This document shows, in pieces, positions 36,414 to 45,430 of a stretch of DNA of 64,000 nucleotides (positions within the stretch are counted from its first letter, which is position 1; every line of letters starts with the position of its first letter). This DNA comes from Bradyrhizobium erythrophlei (GTDB lineage Bacteria; Pseudomonadota; Alphaproteobacteria; Rhizobiales; Xanthobacteraceae), in assembly GCF_900129505.1 (NCBI RefSeq), contig NZ_LT670818.1, forward strand, positions 3,815,001 to 3,879,000. Reading direction: 5' to 3'. The position numbers and the translations under genes were made by a program. The notes beneath the pieces are model-generated. The model saw only the letters and a list, made by a program, of their open reading frames with translations. It searched no databases and was not told the DNA's origin.

Positions 36414-38833
36414 ACGACATGACTCCCACGCGGGAACAACGCGAAGCCAGTCTCGAAGGCATGGGCTGCAAGCGCAAGCGGGTCGAGGATGCGCGCTTCA
36501 CCCAAGGCAAGGGCAATTATGTCGACGATCTGAAACTGCCGGGCATGCTGCACGGCGATTTTGTCCGGTCGCCGCATGCCCATGCGCGGGTGAAATCGAT
36601 CAACAGCGACGAGGCTTTGAAAGTGCCGGGCGTATTGGCGGTCATCACCGCCGAGACGCTGAAGACCGTCAACCTCGCCTGGATGCCGACCTTGGCCGGC
36701 GACATCCAGATGGTTTTGGCCGACGGCAAGGTGCTGTTCCAGAATCAGGAAGTCGCCTTCGTGGTCGCCACCGACCGCTATGCCGCCGACGACGGCATCA
36801 ACAAGGTGGTGGTCGAATACGAGCCGCTGCCGGTGGTGATCGATCCGTTCAAGGCGATGGACAAGGATGCGCCGGTCCTGCGCGAGGATCTCGCCGGCAA
36901 GACATCAGGCGCGCACGGGCCGCGCAAGCATCACAACCACATCTTCGAGTGGACCGTCGGCGACAGGGATTTGACCGACGCCGCGTTCAAGAAGGCCGAT
37001 GTCACGATCAAGGAGATGATCTCCTATCACCGCACCCATCCGTCGCCGCTGGAGACCTGCCAGTGCGTGTGCTCGTTCGACAAGATCAGGGGCGAGCTTT
37101 CGATCTGGGGCACCTTCCAGGCGCCGCATGTGATCCGCACCGTGGTGGCGCTGATCGCGAAACTTCCCGAACAGAAGATCCATGTGATCTCGCCCGACGT
37201 CGGCGGCGGTTTCGGCAACAAGGTGGGCGCCTATCCCGGCTATATCTGCGCGGCCGTCGCCACTATCGTCACCGGCAAGCCCGTCAAATGGGTCGAGGAC
37301 CGCATCGAGAACCTGACCGCCACTTCCTTTGCGCGCGACTATCATATGACGACCGAGATCGCCGCGACCAAGGAAGGCAAGGTCACCGGCTTGCGCGTTC
37401 ACGTGCTCGCCGATCACGGCGCGTTCGATGCCTGCGCCGATCCGTCGAAATGGCCGGCCGGCTTCTTCAACATCGTCACCGGCTCGTATGACTTCCCGAC
37501 GGCGCATCTGTCCGTCGACGGCATCTACACCAACAAGGCACCGGGCGGTGTCGCCTACCGCTGCTCGTTCCGGGTGACGGAGGCGGCCTACTGCATCGAG
37601 CGCGGCATGGACATTCTGGCGCAGAAGCTCGGGATGGATCCGGCGGAACTGCGGCTGAAGAATTTTATCCGGAAAGAGCAGTTCCCGTATCACTCGGCGC
37701 TGGGGTGGGAATACGATTCCGGCGACTATCACACCGCCATGAAGAAGATGATGGACACCGTCGACTATGCCGGCTTGCGCAAGCAGCAAGCGGCACAGCG
37801 CGAGGCGTTCAAGCGCGGCGAGACCCGCGAGATCATGGGCCTCGGCGTGTCGTTCTTCACCGAGATCGTCGGCGCCGGCCCGTCGAAGAATTGCGACATC
37901 CTGGGCATCGCGATGTTCGACTCGTGCGAGATCAGGCTGCATCCGACCGGCGCCGGCATTGCCCGGGTCGGGACGAAGAGCACCGGCCAGGGCCACGAGA
38001 CCACCTGGGCGCAGATCATCGCCACCGAGATCGGAATCCCGGCCGACAACATCATGGTCGAGGAAGGCAACACCGACACCGCGCCCTACGGGCTCGGCAC
38101 CTACGGCTCGCGTTCGACCCCGGTGGCGGGCGCCGCGATCGCCATGGCGGCTCGCAAGATCAAGGCCAAGGCGCAGATGATCGCCGCCTACAAGCTCGAG
38201 GTCCACGAAGGCGACCTCGAATGGGACATCGACGGTTTCCGCGTCAAGGGTCTGCCGGAAAAAACCATGTCGATGAAGGACATCTGCTGGGCGGCGTACA
38301 ATTCGGTGCCGCCGGGCATGGAGCCGGGCCTGGAGGCGGTGAGCTATTACGATCCGCCCAACATGACCTATCCGTTCGGCGCCTATATCTGCGTGATGAC
38401 CATCGACGTCGATACCGGGGTCTACAAGATCAAGCGCTTCTACGCGCTGGATGATTGCGGCACCCGCATCAACCCGATGATCATCGAGGGCCAGGTGCAT
38501 GGCGGGCTGACCGAGGCGTTTGCGATCGCGATGGGCCAGGAGATCCGTTACGACCCGGAGGGCAACGTCGTCACCGGCTCGTTCATGGATTTCTTCATGC
38601 CGACCGCGGTCGAGACGCCGCATTGGGAGACCGATTTCACCGTTACCCCGTCGCCGCATCACCCGATCGGCGCCAAGGGCGTCGGCGAAAGTCCGAATGT
38701 CGGCGGCGTGCCGGCGTTTTCCAACGCCGTCAACGACGCCTTCTCGTTCTTAGGCTCGACCCACATCCAGATGCCGCACGACTACTGGCGCAACTGGAAG
38801 GCGGCGAAGAATCTGGGAGTGTTTGCGGCGTGA
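36410..38833 (+). CDS. coxL: CO dehydrogenase large (Mo-Cu) subunit, form I
   Basis: 807 residues (Oligotropha CoxL 809). Oxidises CO with water to CO2 at a Mo-S-Cu centre. The form I active-site loop AYRCSFR is present, with the Cu-binding Cys at residue 385 (codon at 37562); form II proteins have AYRGAGR instead. The catalytic Glu is Glu760 in KGVGESPN. Other cofactor contacts: [23 protein letters not shown]. The N-terminus opens [17 protein letters not shown]. Its start overlaps the coxS stop. This is direct sequence evidence for true aerobic CO oxidation rather than a generic xanthine-oxidase-family enzyme. Confidence 0.97.
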   Translation: MNDMTPTREQREASLEGMGCKRKRVEDARFTQGKGNYVDDLKLPGMLHGDFVRSPHAHARVKSINSDEALKVPGVLAVITAETLKTVNLAWMPTLAGDIQMVLADGKVLFQNQEVAFVVATDRYAADDGINKVVVEYEPLPVVIDPFKAMDKDAPVLREDLAGKTSGAHGPRKHHNHIFEWTVGDRDLTDAAFKKADVTIKEMISYHRTHPSPLETCQCVCSFDKIRGELSIWGTFQAPHVIRTVVALIAKLPEQKIHVISPDVGGGFGNKVGAYPGYICAAVATIVTGKPVKWVEDRIENLTATSFARDYHMTTEIAATKEGKVTGLRVHVLADHGAFDACADPSKWPAGFFNIVTGSYDFPTAHLSVDGIYTNKAPGGVAYRCSFRVTEAAYCIERGMDILAQKLGMDPAELRLKNFIRKEQFPYHSALGWEYDSGDYHTAMKKMMDTVDYAGLRKQQAAQREAFKRGETREIMGLGVSFFTEIVGAGPSKNCDILGIAMFDSCEIRLHPTGAGIARVGTKSTGQGHETTWAQIIATEIGIPADNIMVEEGNTDTAPYGLGTYGSRSTPVAGAAIAMAARKIKAKAQMIAAYKLEVHEGDLEWDIDGFRVKGLPEKTMSMKDICWAAYNSVPPGMEPGLEAVSYYDPPNMTYPFGAYICVMTIDVDTGVYKIKRFYALDDCGTRINPMIIEGQVHGGLTEAFAIAMGQEIRYDPEGNVVTGSFMDFFMPTAVETPHWETDFTVTPSPHHPIGAKGVGESPNVGGVPAFSNAVNDAFSFLGSTHIQMPHDYWRNWKAAKNLGVFAA

Positions 38834-38842
38834 TGATCTTCT

Positions 38843-38995
38843 CCCCTCCCTCCACGCGCTCTCGCGCGTGGCGGGGAGGGGTCGGGGGTGGGGGGTCTAT
38901 CCGCTTGCTCCTCTGGCAGAGAGTTTGCCGAGCCGCCCCCCACCCCCGACCCCTCCCCACCGCGTTCCGCGGGGGGAGGGGGGAAGAAGCGAAGA
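38843..38995. repeat. Strong palindromic repeat inside the cox operon
   Basis: The arms 38873-38895 (GGGGAGGGGTCGGGGGTGGG...) and 38936-38958 are perfect 23-base inverted repeats around a 40-base loop; outer CCTCC/GGGGGAGGGG segments and a smaller CACGCGCTCTCGCGCGTG hairpin extend the structure. It occupies almost all of the coxL-coxD gap and should form a very stable mRNA hairpin between the structural genes and the maturation genes. Related in layout to family A. Confidence 0.9.
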
Positions 38996-39011
38996 GGAGA
39001 ACGCTCCGACC

Positions 39012-39884
39012 ATGAACAACCGCGAGGAGATCGCGCAATCGCTGGCGAAATCCGGCTATATCGCCGACGGCGAACTTGCGACCGCGATCGCGCTGATGCA
39101 ATTGCTGCGGCGGCCGCTGCTGCTTGAAGGCGAGGCGGGCGTCGGCAAGACCGAGGTGGCAAAGGCGTTGGCTGGTGTGCACGACACCGAACTGATCCGG
39201 CTGCAATGCTATGAGGGGCTGGATCAATCGGCCGCGCTCTACGAATGGAACTACCAGCGGCAACTGCTTTCGATCCAGGCGCATCGCGGCGGGGATGCCG
39301 ACGCGATCGAGGACCAGATCTTCTCGGAGAAATATCTGCTGGAGCGGCCGCTATTAGCCGCGATCCGGCGTGCCAAACCGCCGGTGCTGCTGATCGACGA
39401 GATCGACCGCGCCGACGACGAGTTCGAGGCGTTCCTGCTCGAACTGCTGTCGGATTTCCAGGTCTCGATCCCCGAACTCGGCACGATCTCCGCGATCACG
39501 ATCCCACATGTGGTGCTGACCTCGAACGGCACCCGCGAACTCTCCGATGCGCTGCGCCGCCGCTGTCTCTATCATTATGTCGATTATCCCGACGTCGATC
39601 GCGAGGCCCGCATCATCATGGCGCGGATCAATGGCGCGACCGCGTCGCTGTCGCTACAGATCGCGCGCATGGTCGAGGGCATCCGGAAAGAAGAGCTGCG
39701 CAAGGTGCCGGGCGTCGCGGAGACGCTGGACTGGGCGGCGGCGCTGGTCGGCATCGGCGTGCGCGACCTGCAGGAGACGCCCGAGACGGTGCACGAAACC
39801 CTGATGTGCCTGTTGAAGACCCATGAGGACAAGTCGCGACTGACCCGTGAAGTCACGGAACGAATTTTGGGGAAGGTCGCATGA
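39012..39884 (+). CDS. coxD: AAA+ ATPase CoxD, CO dehydrogenase maturation
   Basis: 290 residues, MoxR-type AAA+. Walker A GEAGVGKT at 40-47, Walker B LLIDEID at 126-132, and an Arg finger region in SDALRRRCLYHY. In Oligotropha CoxD is needed to add sulfur and copper to the Mo site. Start at the ATG at 39012; the longer open frame runs back into the repeat. It overlaps coxE by four bases (ATGA), so CoxD and CoxE are coupled, as expected for MoxR-VWA pairs. Confidence 0.96.
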   Translation: MNNREEIAQSLAKSGYIADGELATAIALMQLLRRPLLLEGEAGVGKTEVAKALAGVHDTELIRLQCYEGLDQSAALYEWNYQRQLLSIQAHRGGDADAIEDQIFSEKYLLERPLLAAIRRAKPPVLLIDEIDRADDEFEAFLLELLSDFQVSIPELGTISAITIPHVVLTSNGTRELSDALRRRCLYHYVDYPDVDREARIIMARINGATASLSLQIARMVEGIRKEELRKVPGVAETLDWAAALVGIGVRDLQETPETVHETLMCLLKTHEDKSRLTREVTERILGKVA

Positions 39885-41092
39885 GCTGTTGCGGCGATAG
39901 TCCCGGCTATGACGATCTGGACGAGGTTTCAAAACTCGTCGCGACCAAACTTGCCGCGTTCCTCAGGACGTTGCGCGACAGCGGCTTTGCGGTCGGCCCG
40001 AGGGAAGGCCAGGATGCGGCATCCCTGATGGCGGCGGGCTATGTCGGGAAGCCGGGACTCTTGCGTTCCGCGTTCAAGCATCTGTTCTCGGCGCGCAAAT
40101 CCGACTGGGACCGGTTCGACGGGCTGTTCGATGCGTTCTGGCTCGGCAAGCGCGCGCGCTCGCGATCCCGGACCATCGGCTCGACCAGGACGGCCAACAG
40201 CCCGTCGCTGAAAAGCCTGCAGGACCGCAAGTCCGAGCCGGCCGGCGGCGCCGCCGCTACCGACCAGATTCCATCCGATGGCAACGACGCGCCCGAGGAT
40301 CGCGGCGGCGAAGGCCGCATGGAAGGTGCCTCGCGCGCGCAAAATCTTTCGGAAGTGGATTTCCGCAAGATGGCGGACCCCGACCAGATCGAAGAAGCCC
40401 ACGAGGTCGCCGCAAGGCTGGCAAAAACCATGCGGACACGGCTGACCCGGCGCGATCTGGCGCGGCGTCGCGGCTACCGACTCGACCTCAGACGAACGAT
40501 CCACAGCAATATCAGCCATGGCGGTGTGCCGATCAGCCTCGTCAAGCGGCAGCACAAGCCAAAACCGCTGCGGCTGGTGATGCTGCTCGACGCCTCCGGC
40601 TCGATGAGCATGTATACCGGCGTGTTCCTGCGCTTCATCCACGGTATGCTGGACGAGTTTCGCGAGGCCGAGGCGTTCCTGTTTCATACCCGGCTCGCCT
40701 ACGTCTCCGACGCCATGAAGGAAAAGGACGCCGGCCGCGCGCTCGACCGGCTCTCGATCATGGCGCAGGGCGCCGGCGGCGGCACCAAAATCGGCGAGAG
40801 CCTGCAGACCTTCAATCGCTGGCATGCCGCGCGCGTGCTGCATTCGCGCTCCTGTGTGATGATCGTGTCCGACGGCTACGAGACCGGCGACGCGGCATTG
40901 CTCGGCCGCGAGATGGCGGCATTGGCCAGACGCTGTCGCCGCATCGTCTGGCTCAACCCGATGATGGCCTGGGAGGGCTATGCGCCCGAAGCCGCCGGCA
41001 TCAAGGCCGCGCTGCCGTATGTCGATCTCTACGCGCCGGCCAATACGCTGAAAAGCCTGACCGAGCTCGAGCCGTACCTGGCGAAGCTGTGA
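39881..41092 (+). CDS. coxE: VWA-domain protein CoxE, CO dehydrogenase maturation
   Basis: 403 residues with a C-terminal von Willebrand A domain whose MIDAS motif is DASGSMS at 237-243, followed by the conserved Thr (GGGTKIGESL) and Asp (IVSDGYETGD). The N-terminal half is helical, with a variable Ser/Arg/Gly-rich patch (90-150). Partner of CoxD in inserting Cu and S at the active site. In the operon it follows coxD with overlap and precedes coxF by 11 bases. Confidence 0.95.
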   Translation: MSCCGDSPGYDDLDEVSKLVATKLAAFLRTLRDSGFAVGPREGQDAASLMAAGYVGKPGLLRSAFKHLFSARKSDWDRFDGLFDAFWLGKRARSRSRTIGSTRTANSPSLKSLQDRKSEPAGGAAATDQIPSDGNDAPEDRGGEGRMEGASRAQNLSEVDFRKMADPDQIEEAHEVAARLAKTMRTRLTRRDLARRRGYRLDLRRTIHSNISHGGVPISLVKRQHKPKPLRLVMLLDASGSMSMYTGVFLRFIHGMLDEFREAEAFLFHTRLAYVSDAMKEKDAGRALDRLSIMAQGAGGGTKIGESLQTFNRWHAARVLHSRSCVMIVSDGYETGDAALLGREMAALARRCRRIVWLNPMMAWEGYAPEAAGIKAALPYVDLYAPANTLKSLTELEPYLAKL

Positions 41093-41103
41093 GGAGCACA
41101 TCC

Positions 41104-41931
41104 ATGACAAAACATGTCGAAGTGATGGATCTGGTGGCCCAGCTCAAGGCCGCCGAGGAAGCGTTCGTGCTCGCTACCGTGGTGCGCACGGTGTCGGTGA
41201 CCGCGGCGAAGGCCGGCGCCAAGGCGATCATCCGTCCCGACGGCACCATCGTCGCAGGCTGGATCGGCGGCGGCTGCGCCCGCGGCGCGGTGCTCAAGGC
41301 CGCCCGCGACGCGCTTGCCGACGGCGAGCCGCGCATGGTCTCGGTGCAGCCGGAAAATCTGCTCGCCGAGCTCGGCGTCAAGCCCGGCGAGAACCGCGAC
41401 GGTGTCCGCTTTGCCAGCAACATGTGCCCGAGCAAGGGCACCATGGACGTGTTCGTCGAGCCGGTGCTGCCGCATCCTTCGCTGGTCATCCTCGGCGTCA
41501 GCCCGGTGGCGCTGTCGCTGGCCGCGCAGGCCCGCCAGCTCGGCTATCACGTCACGGTCGCGGCGCCCGCGGCTGACCTGACGGACGCGCCCGATGCCGA
41601 CATGCTGATCGATGGCTTTGCGCTCGGACATTTGCACGAGGCGCGCCGCTTCGTCGTGGTCTCCACGCAAGGCAAGGGCGATGAAGCCGCGCTGCGGGCG
41701 GCGGTAAGGACGGACGCCGCCTATCACGCCTTCGTCGGCAGCCGCCGCAAGATGGCAGCCCTTCGCGAAAAACTGATCGGCGAGGGCATCGATGCCTCAG
41801 CCCTCGACCACATCAAGGCCCCCGCCGGCCTCGACCTCGGCGCCATCACGCCCGAGGAAATCGCGATGTCGATTTTGGCCGAGATCACGATCGAGCGCCG
41901 GCGCGGACAGCGAGCTCCAACCAACAAGTGA
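41104..41931 (+). CDS. coxF: XdhC/CoxI-family protein CoxF
   Basis: 275 residues. XdhC-like: N-terminal VRTVSVTAAKAGAKAIIRPD and WIGGGCARGAVLKAA with a conserved Cys, then a Rossmann-like C-terminal half (LVILGVSPVALSLAAQAR). By position and sequence it matches CoxF, thought to help load molybdenum cofactor. The start at 41104 is preceded by GAGGAG. A VLGASPVA/GVSPVA nucleotide-binding turn is visible. No separate coxI gene lies in the window. Confidence 0.92.
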   Translation: MTKHVEVMDLVAQLKAAEEAFVLATVVRTVSVTAAKAGAKAIIRPDGTIVAGWIGGGCARGAVLKAARDALADGEPRMVSVQPENLLAELGVKPGENRDGVRFASNMCPSKGTMDVFVEPVLPHPSLVILGVSPVALSLAAQARQLGYHVTVAAPAADLTDAPDADMLIDGFALGHLHEARRFVVVSTQGKGDEAALRAAVRTDAAYHAFVGSRRKMAALREKLIGEGIDASALDHIKAPAGLDLGAITPEEIAMSILAEITIERRRGQRAPTNK

Positions 41932-41951
41932 ACGCTTAAGGAAATGCCACC

Positions 41952-42464
41952 ATGCAGATGAAGGACAGCCAGCGCATCCCCGCGCCAAAGGACAAGGTGT
42001 GGGCGGCGCTCAACGATCCCGAGGTGCTGAAGCAATGCATTCCGGGGTGCCAAAGCCTCGAGATGTCGTCGCCGACCGAGATGACCGCGACCGTTGTTTT
42101 CCGGGTCGGTCCGGTCAAGGCGACGTTCGGCGGCAAGGTGACGTTGTCCGATCTCGATCCGCCAAACAGCTATCGCATTTCCGGCGAAGGATCCGGCGGC
42201 GTCGCGGGGTTTGCCAAGGGCGGCGCCACCGTGCGCCTGGAATCCGAAAGCCCTGACGTGACGATGCTCTATTACGACGTGGACGCCCAGATCGGCGGCA
42301 AGCTGGCACAACTCGGGCAGCGGCTGATCGATTCGACCGCGAACAAACTGGCGGGCGAATTCTTTTCGGCGTTCGGAGCGGCGGTCGTAGGTCCCGCGGA
42401 CGTTCCGACGGAAGCGGACGCGCCGCGGAAGGGCTGGATCGGCAGGTTGACCGGCGCCGGTTGA
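41952..42464 (+). CDS. coxG: CoxG, membrane/quinone-coupling SRPBCC protein
   Basis: 170 residues, carbon-monoxide-dehydrogenase subunit G family (SRPBCC/START-like cavity). MQMKDSQRIPAPKDKVWAAL, QCIPGCQSLE, GPVKATFGGKV, SYRISGEGSGGVAGFAKGGA and IGGKLAQLGQRLIDSTA are typical. In other organisms CoxG attaches the enzyme to the membrane or ferries quinone to it. This copy ends soon after the START-like core, and is about 35 residues shorter than the Oligotropha protein as I recall it. Last gene of the operon; coxH, coxI and coxK do not follow. Confidence 0.93.
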   Translation: MQMKDSQRIPAPKDKVWAALNDPEVLKQCIPGCQSLEMSSPTEMTATVVFRVGPVKATFGGKVTLSDLDPPNSYRISGEGSGGVAGFAKGGATVRLESESPDVTMLYYDVDAQIGGKLAQLGQRLIDSTANKLAGEFFSAFGAAVVGPADVPTEADAPRKGWIGRLTGAG

Positions 42465-42544
42465 AGCACGGCGAAGACAGCGCGCTCTGCGCGCACCCGA
42501 CGGCATCGGGCGGACTTGAAGCCCGCCTGACCATGCTGCCGCTT

Positions 42545-42793
42545 TCAGTTGGTGATGCGCTCGTTGTCGTAGCAGCCATCCGACGGCAGGGCACAGGACG
42601 CGGCGTCGACACGCGGCGCGAACTGCGCGTTCTGGCCGGTCCTCCACGCGGCGACGTGGCGCTGCACCGTCGTGCGCGGCGAAAGCTGCGTCCGCCCAGT
42701 GTGGGCTAGGGCAGGGGCGGCGCCCATCGTGGCGAAGCCGAGCGACAGACCGATGATTGCAAATGCGGTAACTCTGCTGTTGATTCCGGACAT
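42545..42793 (-). CDS. Small exported protein, unknown
   Basis: 82 residues from the ATG at 42793. Signal peptide MSGINSRVTAFAIIGLSLGF with cleavage near ALA-HTG. The short mature part has Cys residues in ASCALPSDGCYDNE, likely a disulfide. No family recognised. It is convergent with coxG and preceded on its own strand by the aldo/keto reductase; the frame is open further upstream, but the ATG precedes an obvious signal peptide. Confidence 0.65.
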   Translation of the reverse strand: MSGINSRVTAFAIIGLSLGFATMGAAPALAHTGRTQLSPRTTVQRHVAAWRTGQNAQFAPRVDAASCALPSDGCYDNERITN

Positions 42794-42970
42794 GGCGATG
42801 TTCCTTCGTTTATGCGTCGTCTGCCGACCCGTCCTATCGATGACCTGAAGGTGGGCCCGGCCTGGCTTGATTTCCAACGCTTTTTCTCGCTCGAAATCAT
42901 CTCGGATTATGATTGATCGAAGGCGCGCGCCGGCGGCGCCGCGGGCAGCGCGGGACGAAGCCGTAGGCGG

Positions 42971-43969
42971 TCAGCGGGGTTCGCCGGAGAACGGCTGCCG
43001 CAGCGCGGAGAGCCGGTCGAGCGCGGCTTGCGGCAACGGACCTTTCTGGACCGCGGCGAGCGCGTCCTCGAACTGTTGCGGCGTCGCCATGCCGACCAGG
43101 ATGGTGCCCATCGCCGGGTGAGACAGTGCAAACCGCGTGGCGGCTTCGGTCAGGCTGGCGGCGAACCCCTCCTTGACCAGCGGCATCAGGCGGCGCGCGC
43201 GATCGACATCGGCCTCGTAGCTCATGGCCGAACCGATCGGCTCGGGCGCCGGACCCGCGATCGGGTGACGCTCGGCCGAGCCCGACAACGCGCCGCCGGC
43301 CAGCACGCGGATGCCGACGACCCCGACGCCCGCGGTCCTGGTGTGATCGAACATTCGTCCATAATCCTGTGCCGGATAGTTCGCCGGCAATTCCTCGCCC
43401 GCCGATGGATTGAGCATGTTGTAGACGATTTGGGCGCTGTCGAAGACGCGGGCATCGATCACCTGATTCAGTGCCGCCGTGTCGCCGACCGCCGTCATCC
43501 CGAGAAAACGAAGCTTGCCCTGCTGACGCAGGCGGTCGAAGGCCGGCACCACGTCGTCGAGCACCTGCCGGACGCTCAGCGCATTTCCGCCGCCTGTTCC
43601 GGTAATCGGATTGTGCAGGTGAAAGATGTCGACCCGCTCGAGCCCCAAACGCGCCAGGCTGCCTTCGAGCGACATCGCGACGGCATCGGCGATGCGGCCG
43701 TAATCGCCGGGCGGCAACCGCACCTTGGTGCCGACGGCAATGTTGGCCGGCTTCAGCTTTTGCAGAATACGGCCAAGGTTGCTTTCCGACTCACCGTTGC
43801 CGTACTGCACCGCGGTGTCGAAGTAGTTCACGCCGGCGGCGATTGCGCGTGCGATGACACGCTCCTGCTCGGCGGGATCGCCGCGCATCATGAAGCCACC
43901 CACCGCGCCGCAGCCGAAGCCCAGCACCGAGAGCCGCATTCCGGTGCGCCCAAAGACCCGCAATTGCAT
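42971..43969 (-). CDS. Aldo/keto reductase
   Basis: 332 residues, NADPH-dependent oxidoreductase with TIM-barrel fold. The catalytic tetrad is visible: Asp and Tyr in FDTAVQYGNGES, Lys in VGTKVRLPPG, His in FHLHNPITG. It opens MQLRVFGRTGMRLSVLGFGCGA. Start chosen at 43969, which has GGGAGGAACATCG upstream, rather than the ATG at 43993. Substrate unknown. Stands alone, divergent from the amidotransferase gene. Confidence 0.92.
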   Translation of the reverse strand: MQLRVFGRTGMRLSVLGFGCGAVGGFMMRGDPAEQERVIARAIAAGVNYFDTAVQYGNGESESNLGRILQKLKPANIAVGTKVRLPPGDYGRIADAVAMSLEGSLARLGLERVDIFHLHNPITGTGGGNALSVRQVLDDVVPAFDRLRQQGKLRFLGMTAVGDTAALNQVIDARVFDSAQIVYNMLNPSAGEELPANYPAQDYGRMFDHTRTAGVGVVGIRVLAGGALSGSAERHPIAGPAPEPIGSAMSYEADVDRARRLMPLVKEGFAASLTEAATRFALSHPAMGTILVGMATPQQFEDALAAVQKGPLPQAALDRLSALRQPFSGEPR

Positions 43970-44098
43970 CGATGTTCCTCCCACTGACGGCATGCACGAT
44001 ATCGCAAATTACCCCTCAACACAGGCCCCTTGTCAGGCGGGATGAATCGATGCTTATTCCGCTGGTTCGCCCGCACCTCTGTCGCGGAAAAAATCCTG

Positions 44099-44815
44099 AT
44101 GCCGAAAATCACGATCGTCGAAACCGGTCTCGTTTCACCCGAGCGTCGCGCGCGGCATGGCTCTTTTCCGCAGATGTTTGAGCGGATGATCAGTCAGGCG
44201 GATGCCTCGGCGAGCTTTGCGACGGTTCGCCTTGTTGACGGAGAAGCGCTGCCCGATCCAGCCGGGCTGGAAGCCATCCTGATCACGGGATCGTCCGCCG
44301 GCGTCTACGACGATCTCGACTGGATCGCGCCGCTCGAGCGTTTTGTGCGCGCGGCGTATCAGGCGAGAGTTCCAATGGCTGGAATCTGCTTTGGCCATCA
44401 ATTGATCGCTCAGGCGCTTGGCGGAACGGTGCGCAAATCGGAGAGGGGCTGGGGGATCGGGCGCCACGTCTATCACGTCGTGCCCGATAACGGTGTGATC
44501 GACGGAGAGAAGATCGCGATCGCCTGTTCGCATCAGGACCAGGTCATCGAGCCACCGGCCGGCGCAACGACGATTCTGCATTCGGCGTTTACGCCGCATG
44601 CGGGACTTGTCTATGCCAACGGCGCTGTTCTGTCGGTGCAGCCACATCCCGAATTCACCGCGGCCTTCGCTCATATTTGTTGCGAGAAAGCCGGCCAGGA
44701 CAGCGCTCCCGAAACATTGGTCGCGACGGCCAAGGCTTCGCTGCAACAGCCCCTCGATAGTGCCGACCTCGGCCGCGCGATCGCGCGCTTTCTGGCAAAG
44801 CCCCGCACATCGTGA
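44099..44815 (+). CDS. Class I glutamine amidotransferase (GuaA-like GATase)
   Basis: 238 residues. The nucleophile elbow is MAGICFGHQLIAQALGG, and the catalytic His-Glu pair is in VQPHPEFTAAF. A stand-alone type 1 glutaminase domain; relatives are annotated as GMP-synthase-like or gamma-glutamyl hydrolases (PuuD-like), and the ammonia acceptor or glutamyl substrate is unknown. The ATG at 44099 gives the family start MPKITIVETG; an earlier frame begins at 44030. No partner synthetase adjoins it. Confidence 0.88.
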   Translation: MPKITIVETGLVSPERRARHGSFPQMFERMISQADASASFATVRLVDGEALPDPAGLEAILITGSSAGVYDDLDWIAPLERFVRAAYQARVPMAGICFGHQLIAQALGGTVRKSERGWGIGRHVYHVVPDNGVIDGEKIAIACSHQDQVIEPPAGATTILHSAFTPHAGLVYANGAVLSVQPHPEFTAAFAHICCEKAGQDSAPETLVATAKASLQQPLDSADLGRAIARFLAKPRTS

Positions 44816-45013
44816 GCCGTTCCGCCTGCGGTCGTTACGACGCGCCGGCTCCCGCGGGGATTGCATCGAAAGCCACACAGTCGTTGCCGTGCTGCGCCGT
44901 TGCAGCGCGGGGCTCCCGGTGCGCTTTATTCCCCGCGCCGGTCGCATACGTCCGTGCTGAACCTTTTGTCCGCTGCGCGTACCTATCGTTGGCACTGCGT
45001 CTGGGGAGACTGC

Positions 45014-45361
45014 ATGACTTCGTTCCGTCCCACCGAAATCGGCCAATTGGCGATTGAAGCGAAACTCAACCTTGTCCTTGGGGCGGAGGCCTACGACAGG
45101 GTTTTTCCCGGCTTCGAGGTCCTGGAGGTCGTTGACGGAGAACTGCGCGCATGGGCTCCCTCGGAGCATCAGGCAGCCGTTATCGACATTCGGTATTCCG
45201 GCATGGTCGCCTGGATTGCGCAGACTGTGTTCAACAGCCCCATCCAGCGGGTCAACGTCCTGTTACGCGGATTGAAACACGACGGTTGCGAGCAGCCCGC
45301 CTTCGGGGCGGGTAGCCGGTTTCATGGAGACGTGGACAGGCTCCGCGAGGACCAGCGCTGA
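45014..45361 (+). CDS. Small orphan protein, possibly with a DnaA domain I-like fold
   Basis: 115 residues, no signal peptide. The segment of about residues 15-85 (KLNLVLGAEAYDRVFPGFEV, DGELRAWAPSEHQAAVIDIR, YSGMVAWIAQTVFN, QRVNVLLRG) has the spacing of hydrophobic residues seen in the DnaA N-terminal domain (x-Trp/Phe-x, dGxLxLxAP, xRY). This is a pattern impression only. The C-terminal 30 residues are polar and end beside a GCCCGCC-TTCG-GGGCGGG hairpin at about 45297-45312. Convergent with the NYN gene. Could be a truncated gene. Confidence 0.45.
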   Translation: MTSFRPTEIGQLAIEAKLNLVLGAEAYDRVFPGFEVLEVVDGELRAWAPSEHQAAVIDIRYSGMVAWIAQTVFNSPIQRVNVLLRGLKHDGCEQPAFGAGSRFHGDVDRLREDQR

Positions 45362-45430
45362 CTCGAAGCTGGCATCGCGAACGACGACCCATTTGCGCAG
45401 CGTCGGCCCGCCTGACCGATCCGGGCGCCG

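Noticed and set aside
36905..38662. 585-codon minus-strand open frame
   Set aside because: Antisense to coxL; His/Asp/Gly-rich translation typical of a shadow frame.
36410..38833. CoxL as a form II (putative) CO dehydrogenase or a xanthine dehydrogenase
   Set aside because: The active-site loop is AYRCSFR, not AYRGAGR, and the downstream coxDEFG order is that of the form I cluster.
39012..41092. CoxD/CoxE as a MoxR-VWA pair of another system
   Set aside because: Position directly after coxMSL and before coxF/coxG, with lengths like the Oligotropha proteins, makes the Cox role far more likely.
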